The notes under the pieces are model-generated. The model was not told where the DNA came from. It did not search any database and saw only the letters and a program-made list of their open reading frames with translations. Of a stretch of DNA of 64,000 nucleotides, positions 1-12,921 are shown one piece after another; within the stretch, counting starts at the first letter, position 1; each line of letters begins with the position of its first letter. The stretch spans positions 124,001 to 188,000 of the forward strand of contig NQMI01000083.1 in assembly GCA_002270565.1 (NCBI GenBank), given 5' to 3'. The position numbers and the translations under genes were made by a program. Source of the stretch: Stenocarpella maydis. Taxonomy: Eukaryota > Ascomycota > Sordariomycetes > Diaporthales > Diaporthaceae.

Positions 1-673
1 GAGCGATTAGCATGCAATTTCGCTCTTGGGACCCCATCACCCAACACACAAGTCATACACTTTATCTTCTATGCCAGTTCTGCCACATGCAGCGCCGCTG
101 TCCCTGCGACCAGGGTAGCCAGCGCTTGTCAGGGCCACATGGGCCCTGCTGATACACTGCGGTTGCGAAAACTTGATTCAACACCGCAAGAGCAAAGTGC
201 TTACCTAGATATACGACCGCCGCCGTCTAGTTAATACTAAGCTATCCATCGTCGTTAACCGCACGCTTTCATGGGGAGGGAAGCGCATCTGGATCAGTGT
301 CGTCGGATGGAAATGGCATGGAGCAATGCATATGTATTTCCTCGTGAACATGTCCTTCGGCTAGCAGCACAGGCCGGGCAGAGGAGTGCTTCTCGCTATG
401 CCTGGTAGGAAAGACCAGCTGCACATAACTAAATGCTAGGTCGTTGCGCATTGTGTGCTGGATCGCTCTGGGGCCCTAACGGTAAATGCTTGCCGATACA
501 CTTTGTGCCACTCCCTGACGTCCATCCGAGTTCCGCAAGCCGTCAAAGGATCGTCGAGGTTGCCCCGATCCGCGCCACGCCCAAGCCAGGTCCAAGAATA
601 TGAATGCCGTGCACATCATGTCCAAGACAACAAACAGGCCGTTCTGGACCCCTTTTGACGTTGAACTCCGATG
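1..673. other. Intergenic, no gene seen
   Basis: No supported gene. Short open frames on both strands show no family resemblance and no consistent splice signals. The stretch lies downstream of the minus-strand regulator that ends at 674 and probably holds its 3' untranslated region. Confidence 0.5.
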
Positions 674-3466
674 TCACTTGTCACCAGTCAGGAACTCGTC
701 GAACATGGCCAGCTCTTCAAACGCCAGGCCCATCACGTCCACGGAGGCGGCGCTCGGGTTCACAGATGCTTCGTTGAGGTCGATGACGAAGCCGTTGCCG
801 CCCGGGTGGCCGCCGGGGAGGGTCACGAGCCCGCTGGCGACCGAGCCGGGGCCGTCTCTGGCGGGGGTACCGGACGACCCCTGGCCGTACAACACCCTCC
901 CGATAGCCTCAGAGTCCTCACGCTGCCGCCGCCGCCGGCCGCCCCCCGCCTCGTCGTCAACGGCCACGACGCCCCCGCCCCCGGAGCCGCCCCCGCCGTC
1001 ACTGCGCAGGGCGAACTGCTCGCGGCGGTGCCGGCTTAGGACCTCGGTGTCGGCCTTGAGCTGGTTCATGATGGCACGGCCCTCGACGGCGGCGATGGAG
1101 CCCCTGAGTATCGCCATGCTCAGGATCCCCTGCACGATGCCCGTCACGATCCCGAATTGGGGTGCGAGGGCCCGCAGGGCGTCTATGCAGGCCGCGAACC
1201 ACTTGCGCCGGTCCGCATCCTCCTCTGACTCCTCTGCTTCATACTCGGGCGGTTTGCCGTCCTCGCCCGCCGCCACGGCTGTCGTCCTCACGTCCTCCAT
1301 CCGGTCGGCACCGGCTGGGGTATCTCCGTCGCCAGCGAGCCCGGCGGTCCGGGCAGGGCCACGCCGCAGGGGCAGACACGCGTTGGCGACGTACAGCAGG
1401 GCGTTTTGCCACAGCATGGTGGAGACGGCGCAGGGGAACCGGGCCCGGAATATGAGGATGAGGTGTTTGAGCTGGTTCACGGAAGCATGGCAGACGCCCT
1501 CGGGAGTCGGGTTCTCGGCCGGGAAGTTTTCCAGCCTGTAGGGTGTCTCGGGCCGCTGGTACGGGAACGGGCGGAACAGGTCCAGGACGGCGGTGTGGAA
1601 GTAGATGTGGACGATGGCGGCATGGTGTGCCATGTCATCGCCGCGCGCCATCGAGACGGGCAGGGCGTCGGCCCAGTCCAGCATCCTGCGGTACATGCCC
1701 TGGGCAAAGGTGAACGAGGCGCGCTTCGTGGGCGGCACCCTGTCGCCGCTGTCGTAGTACTCGTGTAGCATCTCGTTGATGAGCGGCGCCAGCCTGCAGA
1801 GCTCGGTGAAGCTCTGGCCCATGTAGGATGGGAGCTTGAAGGGCTCCGATTCGCCGTCGGAGCGCACGATGACGGAGCCTGGGATCGGCAGCCATGAGGG
1901 TATGCGGATGTAGGCCGTCTGGTAATTCATTCCGAGGATCCTGCCGAGAGGAGAAACATATTAGTCCCACATCATATAGCAGGCAGGATCGCCATGGCCT
2001 GCACCTTGGTCGATCCGGGCCATCGCCACCCGCCCACTGGACGGGTGAGGACTATTAGGCGCCTTCTTCAGGGGGGGGGGTGTGAGCGGGAGAGAGAGAG
2101 ACGGAGGTGCAACCTCCAAAGTTGCCACTCCAGCAAGACTTACGTAGCCCTGCAGAAAGTGCCCCATGCCGTGTGCGAGGCGGCCCTTACATGGTCGACG
2201 TGGTCATCCAGCCAGTTGCGGGCCGAATGTCTCTTGCTGACGGCTAGCAGTCCGTTCTGGTGTGCCAACTGGATGCCCTCGACCATGTAATTCAGCGCCA
2301 GCTCGTTGCGGCCATGACAGGTCGCGGCGAGGCTGAGCAGCTGGGTTGCGGCGATGTTGGAGACCGCGAACTGGTACTGCGGGTTGCCAGTGCTCTCCTC
2401 CCTGTGTAATCGTTGGGCTTCGCTGAAGAAGGCATAACTTAGAGGGGCCGTGTCGGCATCGATGCTCGAGTAGCCTTGCTATCCGGGAGAATATGTTATT
2501 GTTGTCAGCGCTTCCACAAATCTCGCGGGGAATCTCGACGCCCGTCTACTACATACACAGGCGAAAGAAAGCACGGCGCAGAGGAGCAAGGGGGAGCAAA
2601 ACTCGGTCCTGTGGGCCACGAGATCGCCCAGGAATAGGTCTGCGTCAAAAAGACCCAGGATTGGATGGTCAACAGTCAGGTAAAACGAGACAAGCCTTCC
2701 GGCCAATTCATTTGTGATGGGAACCTGCGTCCAGTTGACGATCCCGATGTGCCTAAGCCGTGGGTCACATAGCTGAGGAGAAGCCTCCGAGGGGACAGGG
2801 GACGGGTGTTGTTGGGCGCCTCGTTTGGTGGGTGAGGGTCGCCGCGAAGAGAGCCTGAGACGGTGCCCCCATCGTTGTCAGCCACCTGTGTAGGGGGCGT
2901 GAGGTTACGTACCAAAACCCAGTGATTAGAAAGGGGGCTGGGCCTTCGCGTCTGCCCCCCCCCCCAAGTGGCAGCTGAGCCCAGACCCGTAGGGTCATCT
3001 CGGATAAAGCCCGGGGAGCAGGATGGATACTTACTCAGTGGCCTCGGCCGCGGTCCTCTCGGAATCATGCCCACGATATGGCAGCGCTCTGAGGTTGGAA
3101 ACTTGGATCTTTGGCAGGTCCTGGACAGAAACGACGGGATACAGTATGGGGTGTCGGTGCATCAGGCCGAACTCAACGCTCGTCCGAGAGGGCGGAGGGA
3201 TGCTCCGCGCAGTTACGACGTTCTGGAAATACGATTCACAAGCGTTAGAAATGGGTTTTCGCGACCCGGCCGCGCGTGAGCGGCGGGCCCGGCCCCAGTG
3301 CCGAGCTTACCTCGTGGAGTCGAGCCCCGGATCTCACCTGAAGGAGGAGCGCTACGGCCTCCTCCTCAGGGAGGCTCTTGAGCCGATGGATAAGGTCGTC
3401 ATCATCGGCCCTACGGCCTTCGTGCCAGGTGGGCACCCATACCCTGTCCTGCCCTATAACTGACAC
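674..3466 (-). CDS. Fungal-specific transcription factor domain protein, DNA-binding domain not found
   Basis: Probable nuclear regulator of the Zn2Cys6 superfamily. Five exons splice in frame: 3311-3466, 3035-3222, 2557-2854, 2144-2478 and 674-1949, together 2253 nt or 750 residues plus stop. Introns have GTAAGC, GTAAGT, GTATGT and GTAAGT donors. The N-terminal part contains DDDDLIHRLKSLPEEEAVAL, the leucine-rich segment that usually follows the zinc cluster linker. The middle homology region is clear (FYLTVDHPILGLFDADLFLG, CSPLLLCAVLSFAC, NELALNYMVEGIQLAHQNG, HTAWGTFCRA). The C-terminus is Gly- and acid-rich. No CxxC-x6-C cluster was found in 3466-7400 on this strand, so the first exon is unresolved: it may start at an ATG at 3729 (exon 3652-3729), or the DNA-binding domain may be lost. 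The domain call is firm; the start and target genes are unknown. Confidence 0.72.
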
Positions 3467-3617
3467 CAGCTATATGCGCTGTCCTTTTAACAAACACAAC
3501 GATGCAGCCTTGTCTTTCTCTTGCCCCGGTGCAAACCCTACGACGTGGTGGGGGTCCTGCATGCCCTCTCTATACCGGGCCACCTAAATACAATACTAAT
3601 GATATGTCTTGTAGTAC

Positions 3618-3634
3618 AGAGAGAGAGAGAGAGA
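3618..3634. repeat. (GA)n microsatellite
   Basis: A perfect GA dinucleotide run lies just upstream of the 0.7-3.5 kb regulator, in its presumed promoter or leader. Confidence 0.9.
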
Positions 3635-3966
3635 AATAAAAACAATCTTACCGGGCCTGAGGCCAGAGAGCGCCAGCGGGTTTGGGACCTGGCGGGGCCG
3701 CATTGCGGACGAACATAGGTACGGGACATATGGGCATTACACCTCGCCGAACACCCCCTTGCGGGGGGGGGGGGGGGGAATCCTGTCCTGGCCTTGCGAC
3801 GACGGCGACGCGGTGGGATCGTCGGCCCCCTCCCCCCTCTCGCGGCACTGGACAGCGGCAGCGGGCAGGGCAAGGGCACACCCCCCGCCGTTGGACGGGA
3901 GTGGGGGGGGATATGCACACTCATGCTTCGACATGGGATGGGGGACAACATGTGCGCCTTGCGTGC

Positions 3967-3968
<2 letters not shown>

Positions 3969-3998
<30 letters not shown>
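3969..3998. repeat. (GT)n microsatellite
   Basis: An uninterrupted GT run of about 14 units. A 16-base G run lies nearby at about 3763-3778. Confidence 0.95.
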
Positions 3999-4002
<4 letters not shown>

Positions 4003-5281
4003 CTTGTGCGCATTGCATGTCCACCGCGCCCCGGACAACTTTGGCCGTGACGGGGTTTGGGAATGTCCGTCTGGACGCGTGTATGTGTTGCGACATATTC
4101 AACCACTCTGCTCACCGACGTCCTGGCAGGGGCGGGGGCGATGCTTTCCGGGGGACCGAGTCCATCGCCAATCACGCGTATGTATGCTTCCGAGAAGGGC
4201 AACGACAGCGCACCTCAGCGAGTGGTCAGGGAATCAATGACGCCAGTTGTGTGGGAATATCAAGCCGCGCCTGAACCTTACGGGGGGCGGAGACAACCAA
4301 TATTCGGAAAATGCGCCCAGCCTGACAAAACTCTAAAGAAAACAACAATATAAAACACCAAAAGGTAAAATAGCATGTCGGCAAAGACGGAAGAGCACGT
4401 CTATCCGTATGGCTCGGCCCCCAAAGGGACCCGTCATCGGACTGTCATCGTCTCTTCACCGCCCGGGGGCTCCCGTCCCTCGCATAAAAGTCCCGGATCC
4501 ATCCATATCACAGCCCCGAATGCGCCGAATATGCCCTGCTGCTGCGGCGGGGGGCCCGGGTGGAGGCAAACGAGATCCAACACTCTCGCATCACATGCCA
4601 GCTTGGTTGGGGACTGCCGGGCGCATGTGTATAGTAAAACACATGTGTATAGTAAATATGCCTTTCCTCCCCACCCCGTGATGAAGAGGAAAACGCGGAG
4701 GCAGAGGGGACGGGACAGGAGCCGGGCTGGGTGCACATCATTGTGCGTGACAGTTGCGAGTGTGCGCTCGCGCGCCGTGAGTGCCTGTGTGCGTTGAGGA
4801 CGGCGGGGAGGAGGATCAAAGCCTGAGCTGTGATAATATCCGGCCCCCCAAACATTCTCGGGCAGGGTGGGTGGTGGGAGGGGAAAGAGTACGGACTGGC
4901 GGAACTGTAAATTCGGAGAAATCAAACCTGAGCGCATCATGCAGCCTGCGTGCCAAATGTCTGAGCCTGATAGGGCAACGAAGGGCGGAGGGAGGGGGCC
5001 AAACAAAGAAGAGTGTGAATGTAGCCCTGGGTGCCAGGGTCCTGTGAGCTCCAAGGACCTGCGCAGTGCAGCACAGCGGCCGACCAAGCACTCCCCTGCG
5101 GAACTGGGACAGGACAGGACGGGGAGATCGTGACAGTCCTGAGATGAGGCTGTCACCGGAGCCACGCCCTGCAAGAGAGGGCGAGAGAGACAGGATGGGG
5201 AGGCCCTGGTGGTGGGCTGGAAGAGATGCTGCAAGGAGGGCCTCTTGCCACGCCCTGGCTGGCTCCGTACGACGTCGAGAT

Positions 5282-5299
5282 AAAAAAAAAAAAAAAAAA
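5282..5299. repeat. Poly-A tract
   Basis: Eighteen consecutive A, followed by GG and a further A run. Confidence 0.9.
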
Positions 5300-6010
5300 G
5301 GAAAAAAAAGGGCTGAAAGGGCGGATGGCATCAATTGGCTGCCGTTCCCCGGCGACAGAAGACGAGATGACCATGTGCAGGGATAATATCACCTTGGTCT
5401 TGTTACTGGGCAAAACGGTGACATCAACGCGACAATGTGGAAGGGGGGAGCTCTCGGAAGTCCACACATGCCGTCGAGGGGGCGGCCGACGGCCATCGAG
5501 TTACCTGTGTTCGACGCGAGCGTGCCTGGCAGCCGAGGCAGATGGGCAGGGGATGCAGGTTTGTCAGGGCTCCATAATGCGGCACGCTACCCGCCACGAT
5601 ATCCCATGTACTATGTAGTGTACTCCGTATAGTGTATACTATCACGCCCTCGATCTGTTAATCTCCTGTCACGGACATGGCGGGAGAAGAGTTCTGGAAG
5701 CAGCAGCCTGTCGTTCGTTCACCCGCTGTGCCCTGCCCTGTACTGCCCGCGCACGCCCTACCTCGTCCAACAACCACCGCTCATTTAGCGTTCCGGTTTG
5801 TTTCTGATGAGACTGGGCAGAAACAAGATTGCAATCTACATGGCACCGGCTGCCCAGCTTCCCAGGGGCGCGGCGACGAGGTGCCATGCCCACGGCCATG
5901 GCCATGACCATGCCACCATGCTTCCATGCTCGATGCTCCAATGCCCCCGCGAGCCCATGCACGCCGGTGTTCGAACAATGCGTATCAGGTGCGCCCTGCG
6001 ACGGGGCGGT

Positions 6011-6063
6011 ACACGCACATACACACACACTTGCCCATCCACCACGCCAGCACACACACACAC
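6011..6063. repeat. Imperfect (CA)n tract
   Basis: Two CA-rich runs separated by a short non-repeat spacer. Confidence 0.85.
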
Positions 6064-9000
6064 GTGCGCAAGAGGGTGCATGTTTCAATATCCCATCAGG
6101 ACACAGGTTTGGTTTCCCCCATGTGACGCATGCAACCCCAACGGGGAGACCAAGGGAAACGTTTAAAAATAACACTCGACAGCTCGAACGCATGGGGTAC
6201 AACGTGCCGAGACCTCGTCGCAGATGTTGGGCTGTGCCCCCCCCCCCCAATGATGGTGGGCGGCGGTGGTGTGCATCATGATATGGATCAGACTTTGCTG
6301 CTGGGGCCTCTCCGAGAGAGAACCAACCGTTGGTCCGCGACGCCACCGAGGAGGGAACTTGCACTAGTGAATCTACCTACATACATAGCTGCAGCTTTGC
6401 CACGTTTTCCGCCCCGTGTGCCGTCGCAGTGGGAAAGGAGAAGACTAGGGCAGGGGGAGGGGGTGTGCGCAAGGTAAAGAACCAAGGCCACGACCGGCAT
6501 TTGCGCACCTCCTCCCCTCCCCAGAGGACACAGAGGGACAGGAAAAAGGGAGAGGGGAACTCATTCGACTGGGGACAGGCGACGGGGTCTCGGAACCCGT
6601 GCCGGGGGTGGAGAGAACAAGCCCTGCGGGACGTTGCACAGTCTCGTCGTCGAACGCTGTCAGTCTTGGGCCCGACCATGACCCTGCCCCCTGAGCGACT
6701 GCAACCACGGAGATGAAGGGGCCAAGGGTCCAGCGTCACGCCCTCTTATCTTTCTCGCCCCTTACTGCCCTCTCGCCCCTCCTCTGCCTCACAAAACCCC
6801 GAGGTTGTTTATGACACCTTCGCCTGTGTCTCTGGACCCTGGCTCGCATGGCTTTGTTTCATTGCGCAGGTAGATTTGGACTCCGAGCATGGCGATTCTC
6901 TGGTTAGGCTCCTCTTGTGATGCCCCAGTGGGCTGAAGGAGCGCCGTCAGGTCCACCCAGCTCTTTGGTCCTGGGAAGCTTATCCGGTGGGAGAGAAGGA
7001 AGGCTTGCCCGGCCCTGACCGCGGAGCGAGGCTTGTGATTGTGCCCCAAAGGGACACACGGGCACACATACAACGGGCATCCGGGGCTATCGGAGGAAAG
7101 GGGGGGGGGCCCAGGTACACCTTCATTGGGGCCTCAAACGTTAAATGTGGACTCGCCACTCAAGGTCGTTTTTGCCAACAGACTGCACAAACTGTGGCCT
7201 GGTGGGTCCGGAATTGTCAGTAGAAAAAGTACAACATAATTAACGTTTGGGACTGCGGTGGAGGTGTACCGTGTACATGGCACGCGCGACATGCTCCCGT
7301 ATCCGATCGTCGCCTGCCGCCGTCGCCTTGTAGGGCGGTCCGATCGTTTTCGGATCCAGGGCATTTCAAGATTTTGGCACGGCTTGGATCTTCGGTGCAC
7401 GCAATGTAGACACTACCTCTGGGTTATCCGATGGGGGGGAAACGGGAAGGTGGTGGGGGAAAGGGGGAAAAGAGCAGCGTACTATACTTGATCAAGGTAG
7501 CCATTCGCCATCTGGTCGTTTTCGGCTTGGGTCTCTTTTGATGATTCCTTCTCTTCAACCTAGGCGGCTCCGGAGCTTGCCAGGCTATGGCTGTCCGGTT
7601 CGATGGAACCCCCAGTTCAGTTTGGTGGCACTTACTGGGCCGGGAGGGTCTCCCCAGGCACGCGTGCTGCCGTCACAATCCCATCATTCTTACGACATAC
7701 TCGTTCCATTGCTCTTATAAAATACACCCATTACCCGATTTTAAATTCCTAGACCGCCAGGTCGGCAGGTCCAAGTCAACCACATTGCATATGTGTGTCC
7801 TGGGACGAAACTAACCTGTTCGAATTCCCCAGATGCCGGGCGTGTATGGGTACGGACAAGAACAAGATACTGTAAATGGGTGGTGTCGCGTCGTGGCCGG
7901 GGCGGAGTAGTGATTGACTATGCTCGAAATCACACCGCACGCTGTCTACACGCAGATTGTAGGCACAAACAAGAGCCCCAACGTCCGAGGAATGTTCCTA
8001 GTGGGGTTTGCACTCACCACTCTCGGCACTGGACGGCCGGGGCTCCTCGCCGGCGGCGCAGAGTGACAGTCTGATGTGTCATGGTCTTAAGTTTGCGACG
8101 ACGGGACGTCCTACGTCCGCGACGCAAAACAAGTCTTGCAACTGGCGGACCAGGGCACGTCTGTGGCTGGCGTGCATGATCTGCACCTCGACGTCTGCGC
8201 CCAAGTGGTCGGCGGCAGCAGTGCAGAGTCCCAACCCCCGAGCCCTGCACGAGGCTGCGGGCTGGCTGGCTTATCCCCGCCAGCTTGACCACACGGTACG
8301 CGCCGCCTCCGCTCCTGACTTGGACTCTGGACATCTGGTGCCGCGACATGACAGGGGGAGCTTCGCTTCACCTCACTGGCACGCCACACCACACGCCGCC
8401 AGTGGGCTACTACATACGGGGTGGCTTAAGCGTGTGCCAGGCGTGCACAAATCCTGCGTGCGTGCGTGCGAGCGATTGCCCCTGGGCCGTACCGTGACAT
8501 GGATGATGGCTGGTGGTCGCTGCGCTGGGATGGTGAGGAACAAGATCCGATTCTTGATTATGGCCCCACCCCCGCCTGAGCGAGGGCCTGTCGACTGGAT
8601 GAGAGCCGTCCGCCAGGATCTGACATGCACGGAGTATGCGGAAGCTCTGTGGCGCTGAGGGTTTGAGATCAGATCTGCGTTGCCCACGTTTGCTCGTGCC
8701 GCGCATGGCTCGGCGGCCAGATGGGCGGTGCGACACGGGAAATCCAAATCTTGCCGCCTTGCAGGTCGAGATTTCGGTCTTTAAAAGCTCGCTGTCACCC
8801 GACATGCCGAGCCGCCAGCACCAGAAGCGCCGAGAAATGTATCCCGCTCTCGTTCTTCGGCTTCTTCGAGGAAGGACGGAGACGTTGCTGCTATTAGCTT
8901 GCGTGCCAACCATTCAGTCAGTCAGGCCAGCCCCGCAGCCTGCTGCAGACGAGGATGGATCCGTCCAAGCTGCTGTGGTTTTAGGTTTTGCGTGCCTAGG

Positions 9001-12000
9001 CCCGCGACGATCGTCTAATCTTATTCCTATTCTTGGAACGCTGATCGGCGTTCGAGGTTCGATGTTCGAACTAGCGCTGCAAATCGTCAGATCCGTACCT
9101 CCAGTGACCCAACTACGGCTGCTACGCAGCACCGTGCTGCGTGGACCTCGTTCCCTCGGGCCATCTCCCTTGTGCCTCCGGAATGGTTAGCTGCCGAATT
9201 CTCATGTTTATGTGGGTGAGGATGCCCCCGCAAGCAAAGGGTTTGATATTGAATGGTCAGTGACCTACTATCGCGATGAGCTAATGTCTTGACTTCCAGC
9301 GCATGCGGGTACACGTACGGTACGCAGGACAGCAGAGTGTGCGCTGGGAGACTGGCATGAGTCTGTGCAGGACGGGCCAGCAGTACCACCAGAGTCGATG
9401 TCTCATAATGCGGGGGTATGGGCTGTACAGACGGGATCTGAGAGCCCATCCCATGATTCTTTGGACCAGTCACTGCAGCCCTCAGCGTCTCGCGTCGGCG
9501 TCTCGCGTCTAGACCTGCCAGAGGAGTGCGTTGCCACGGATGCACAAGGTATGGGCGCTTATGCGAGTGCTCGAGAGCGTGGGATGTGTCCCGGTTGGGC
9601 GTCTCGACGTGTTGACACAGGGTAACCTGTTCGGTGCAGATCCGGGGGTTCTGAAGTGAAGAGCATCCATGCATCTGTACTCCGGTACAGAACAGTCACC
9701 CGCCCGGAGTCGCTTGGTTTCTCGTGATGATTAATAGCCCACTGTATATTCTTACGGCCCATACCCCGGCCGAACAATAGTAATATCGAAGCCGTTTTCT
9801 CCGGTCAGGACAGTCCACCAGCGGAATCTCGCTGGTGCGTTCGGCAGGTCAATGATGCCGTCACTGTACCACACTGCCCGAGTCAGTGGTAAGCGGCTGT
9901 CCGACTTACAGCCAGTCAGTCAAGCAGCAGGCATGCCCCGCAAGGCAGACGAGCTGTTCTGGCTTGTCTTAACCAGCAGGGATGCTCCTTTCTGACAGGA
10001 CCCTCCCTAGCGTCGCTCCCTCACCCCTCATGTCCATCCCTGGCGGGTATTCGTAGGGCTGAGAAGGGTCGTGAGTGTGGCGTCTTGTCGCTCCGTTTTG
10101 AGAAAAAAGCCTGCTCTGCTGACAGACAATGACAACTAATGAAACACGGCGCTTGGATGGCGCCGGATATTGCACTAAGTACAGTACATGCACATGGGCC
10201 GGGTGGCCGAGTCTACCGGCCTTAAGTTCCGATATCTTTTCATAGACGCATTGTCGCAGATGCCTTGTCCCCCCGTCTCGGAAGCCATCGAAACGTAATT
10301 TACGGCGTTGTTGCTGCTGGGTCTAGTGCCGAGGGCGGTGTCCGTTGCCCGATGGGTGAAACGCTCCAGCTTAGCTCGTCCCGGAGCAGTTCTCCAGGTA
10401 GGGCTAGATGAGAGCTCCTAGGCAGCTCTTTTATGGCCATGCTAACCACTGGGGCCTGGCCCAGAGATCTGGTAGCTCTGCGCAGTGACTGAAGCTAAAT
10501 CGCGACCAGCGGGCGGCTGCCCCTGCAAGGGATTTTTGTGCCCCGGCTGCCCGGCCACGAGGTCACTGATTTCACTAAAATGGCCGAGCCCGGCGCGACG
10601 ATCGTCGTGATATTAGTGCCAATTCCCACGCCGTGTTACCCGCTGCTGTTAGGGGGGGGGTAACAGGCCACACCCGCGTTACGCTGTGACTAACAGGCTG
10701 TGCATGGGTCTTGAGCAGCCAGCATGGAGCTTGCACTTCATCAATGGAACCCTGATGTCCTGATGGGAACACCAGCAAATATGGGAGCCCAGCCGGGCGA
10801 ACTGGCTGCATCAAGTGCAGCAAAACCAAAGTTGTAAGTTGTGGATAGCCTTGCGGGCCGTACCTAGCACTATGTAGCCTAAATCAAGTCTGGAGTGGTT
10901 GTTGTATAAGCGATGATCGTAGCCCGAGGAGGGTGATTATAACATCGCTCGATTGGGGGGTGGTGGGGAGGCGGGGCGCGGCTCTCTACACTATCTCCAA
11001 GAAACTGGGGAGTAGTTGACTACCACGCAGATAGAATGGAAAGAACAATGCAGCCACCACGGCGAAGATGGCTGGTCTCCATTTTCCGCCCCACTGATTG
11101 GATACGGATTAGGTGTTGGCTGTCTTTGACAGGCCACCATGAACAAGACAGGGCCAGTGGTAGCCGATGGGATTCGAATAGTGGCGGCGAGAGAATATTC
11201 TGTTTTAGTCATTCAGGGGCCAAGAAGACGGTGAAGAGAAGATGGACAATTTGCTGGACCTTTTGACACCTAACCCAGGGCGTTGCGTAAGCACGGGACT
11301 TGTCGGGGTGTGAGGATCTCGTCATCTCGTGTCGTCGCCACGTTGCACGACAAGCTCACTTCGCCCGAATTACCTGAGCAGAGAGAGAGGGCCAAGACTC
11401 AATAGAATGGCGGTCAACTGGTGTTGGGGCGAAGGCTTGACCGTAACATCTTCGCGGTAGACTTGCGATGAGCTGAAAGCCTTATTGGGGCGCCTGTCAC
11501 CGGACTGGCGCGCAATGGCAATATTGTCAGCTTCCCGCCGCACTGACATCGAGCGGTTGGGGCGCCTTGGGGCGTTTGCATGGGACTCGGGTGGGCACAA
11601 GCTGGACCAGAGTGGGATGCGAGGCGCTATGCGTTGGTAGTTCTTGGACGAATAGGCGAGAAGGGATTGTGAGACATTGGAAGTGCTGACAAGCATGGAT
11701 ACGAAGGCAGCAAACTGTATGCAGTTGCAGTTGCGAGGAGTGACCGCTGACATGCTGGGCTTGGCCGTTCGTTGGAACGTTGGGTACAGTACATCCGCCA
11801 CCTGGACCAGTCTGTCGGGACCAAAAGTTCGATCGAAGATCCGGGAGGATTGCTCGTTGCACTGAGTGGCCGGCAACCTAGTCCGCCTCGTAGAAAGGGA
11901 AGCCGTGATGAGTATATCTATCGACTGCGCGAGTTGAGGCTTGCCAACAAATGGGTCGCCTGTGCCTGTGGCTGGAACGGCACGTCTGGCCGAGGCCCGA

Positions 12001-12892
12001 CCGGCGTGCTGGTTCTGAACCTGTTGGGTCCTGCGATGTGGGCAACAGATGATTGAATGAGTTGGTGCCAGCACCACACAGTTCGTCTACTGGAAGTCTT
12101 CCTCGATAGTCGGACGATGTCTGCGAAGGAATGCGGTGCCCTGTGGTCTTGGCACGGAGCCATATTGAGAGACGTCCCACTCCATACCCGCCTAGCAAGC
12201 CCGGTCATCAGTCGCTCGAAAGCACCTGGCTACATGCGTTTGCTATACGGCTCGAGCGCTGTGGGGGTGTCAATTTACTGAGAGATGATTATTGAACAGT
12301 GAGCATGCGCGGCAGTACGCCTCCGGTTCCCAGCGTTGATTGCTGGCGGGGGACATAGGCTCGGGCTCGGGCTCGGTTGCTCTCCAAGCACACCCGTTCC
12401 GTTTAGTGTAATCAGAAGGATTGATTGAGCAAGGGTCTACGGTCTCAACTCAAGACTGGGGACTAAGGTGGAGCGGGGTGGCAGTGGTTGAGGGCCAGGA
12501 AAGAGGGTGGACAGACTCCACTGAGGCAACAGATATGCAGACAGGGGGCGGACGGTGACTGTTGGCCTGTTTTGTTTGCTTTTTCTGCCATGTAGGGCTG
12601 GGGAATCACTCACTCCCAGATTAGCGACCTTTTGGGAACATCGCCTCGTCAGCAGCGAAGACCTGACGGATGTGAGATCGAAGACAACGCCACAGAGGCA
12701 ACGACAACTGCCAGTTGTTCCGCGGACACACTACCATCTCTCTTTCTGTACCATGTGCCACCAAAAGAAAAGGGGAGTGTGTCTGTTGTGCGAGGGAGAA
12801 TCCTTATGCCGGGGATGCCATGGGATTAGGTCGAGGGCCGTCCATCTGTCAGCGTCATGGCAAGCCTTCGCAGGTCAAACGGGCCAGCCACA

Positions 12893-12921
12893 CAGGCAGG
12901 CAGGCAGGCAGGCAGGCAGGA
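12893..12921. repeat. (GGCA)n tetranucleotide repeat
   Basis: About seven tandem CAGG units. Confidence 0.9.

Noticed and set aside
600..1541. 313-codon plus-strand open frame
   Set aside because: It lies opposite the last exon of the minus-strand regulator, is low complexity (Pro/Arg/Ser) and is explained by the GC-rich codons of the true gene.
8008..8658. 216-codon plus-strand open frame
   Set aside because: No recognisable domain. The composition is that of non-coding DNA, and the opposite strand is equally open.
11172..11181. GGATTCGAA resembling a tRNA T-arm on the minus strand
   Set aside because: No matching D arm, anticodon stem or acceptor pairing in the flanks.
11370..12077. 235-codon minus-strand open frame in the gene desert
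   Set aside because: No family motif, overlapping alternative frames of similar length, and no splice-consistent extension.
12893..12921. Tandem repeat considered as a CRISPR-like array
   Set aside because: Simple tetranucleotide repeat without spacers, and the genome is eukaryotic.
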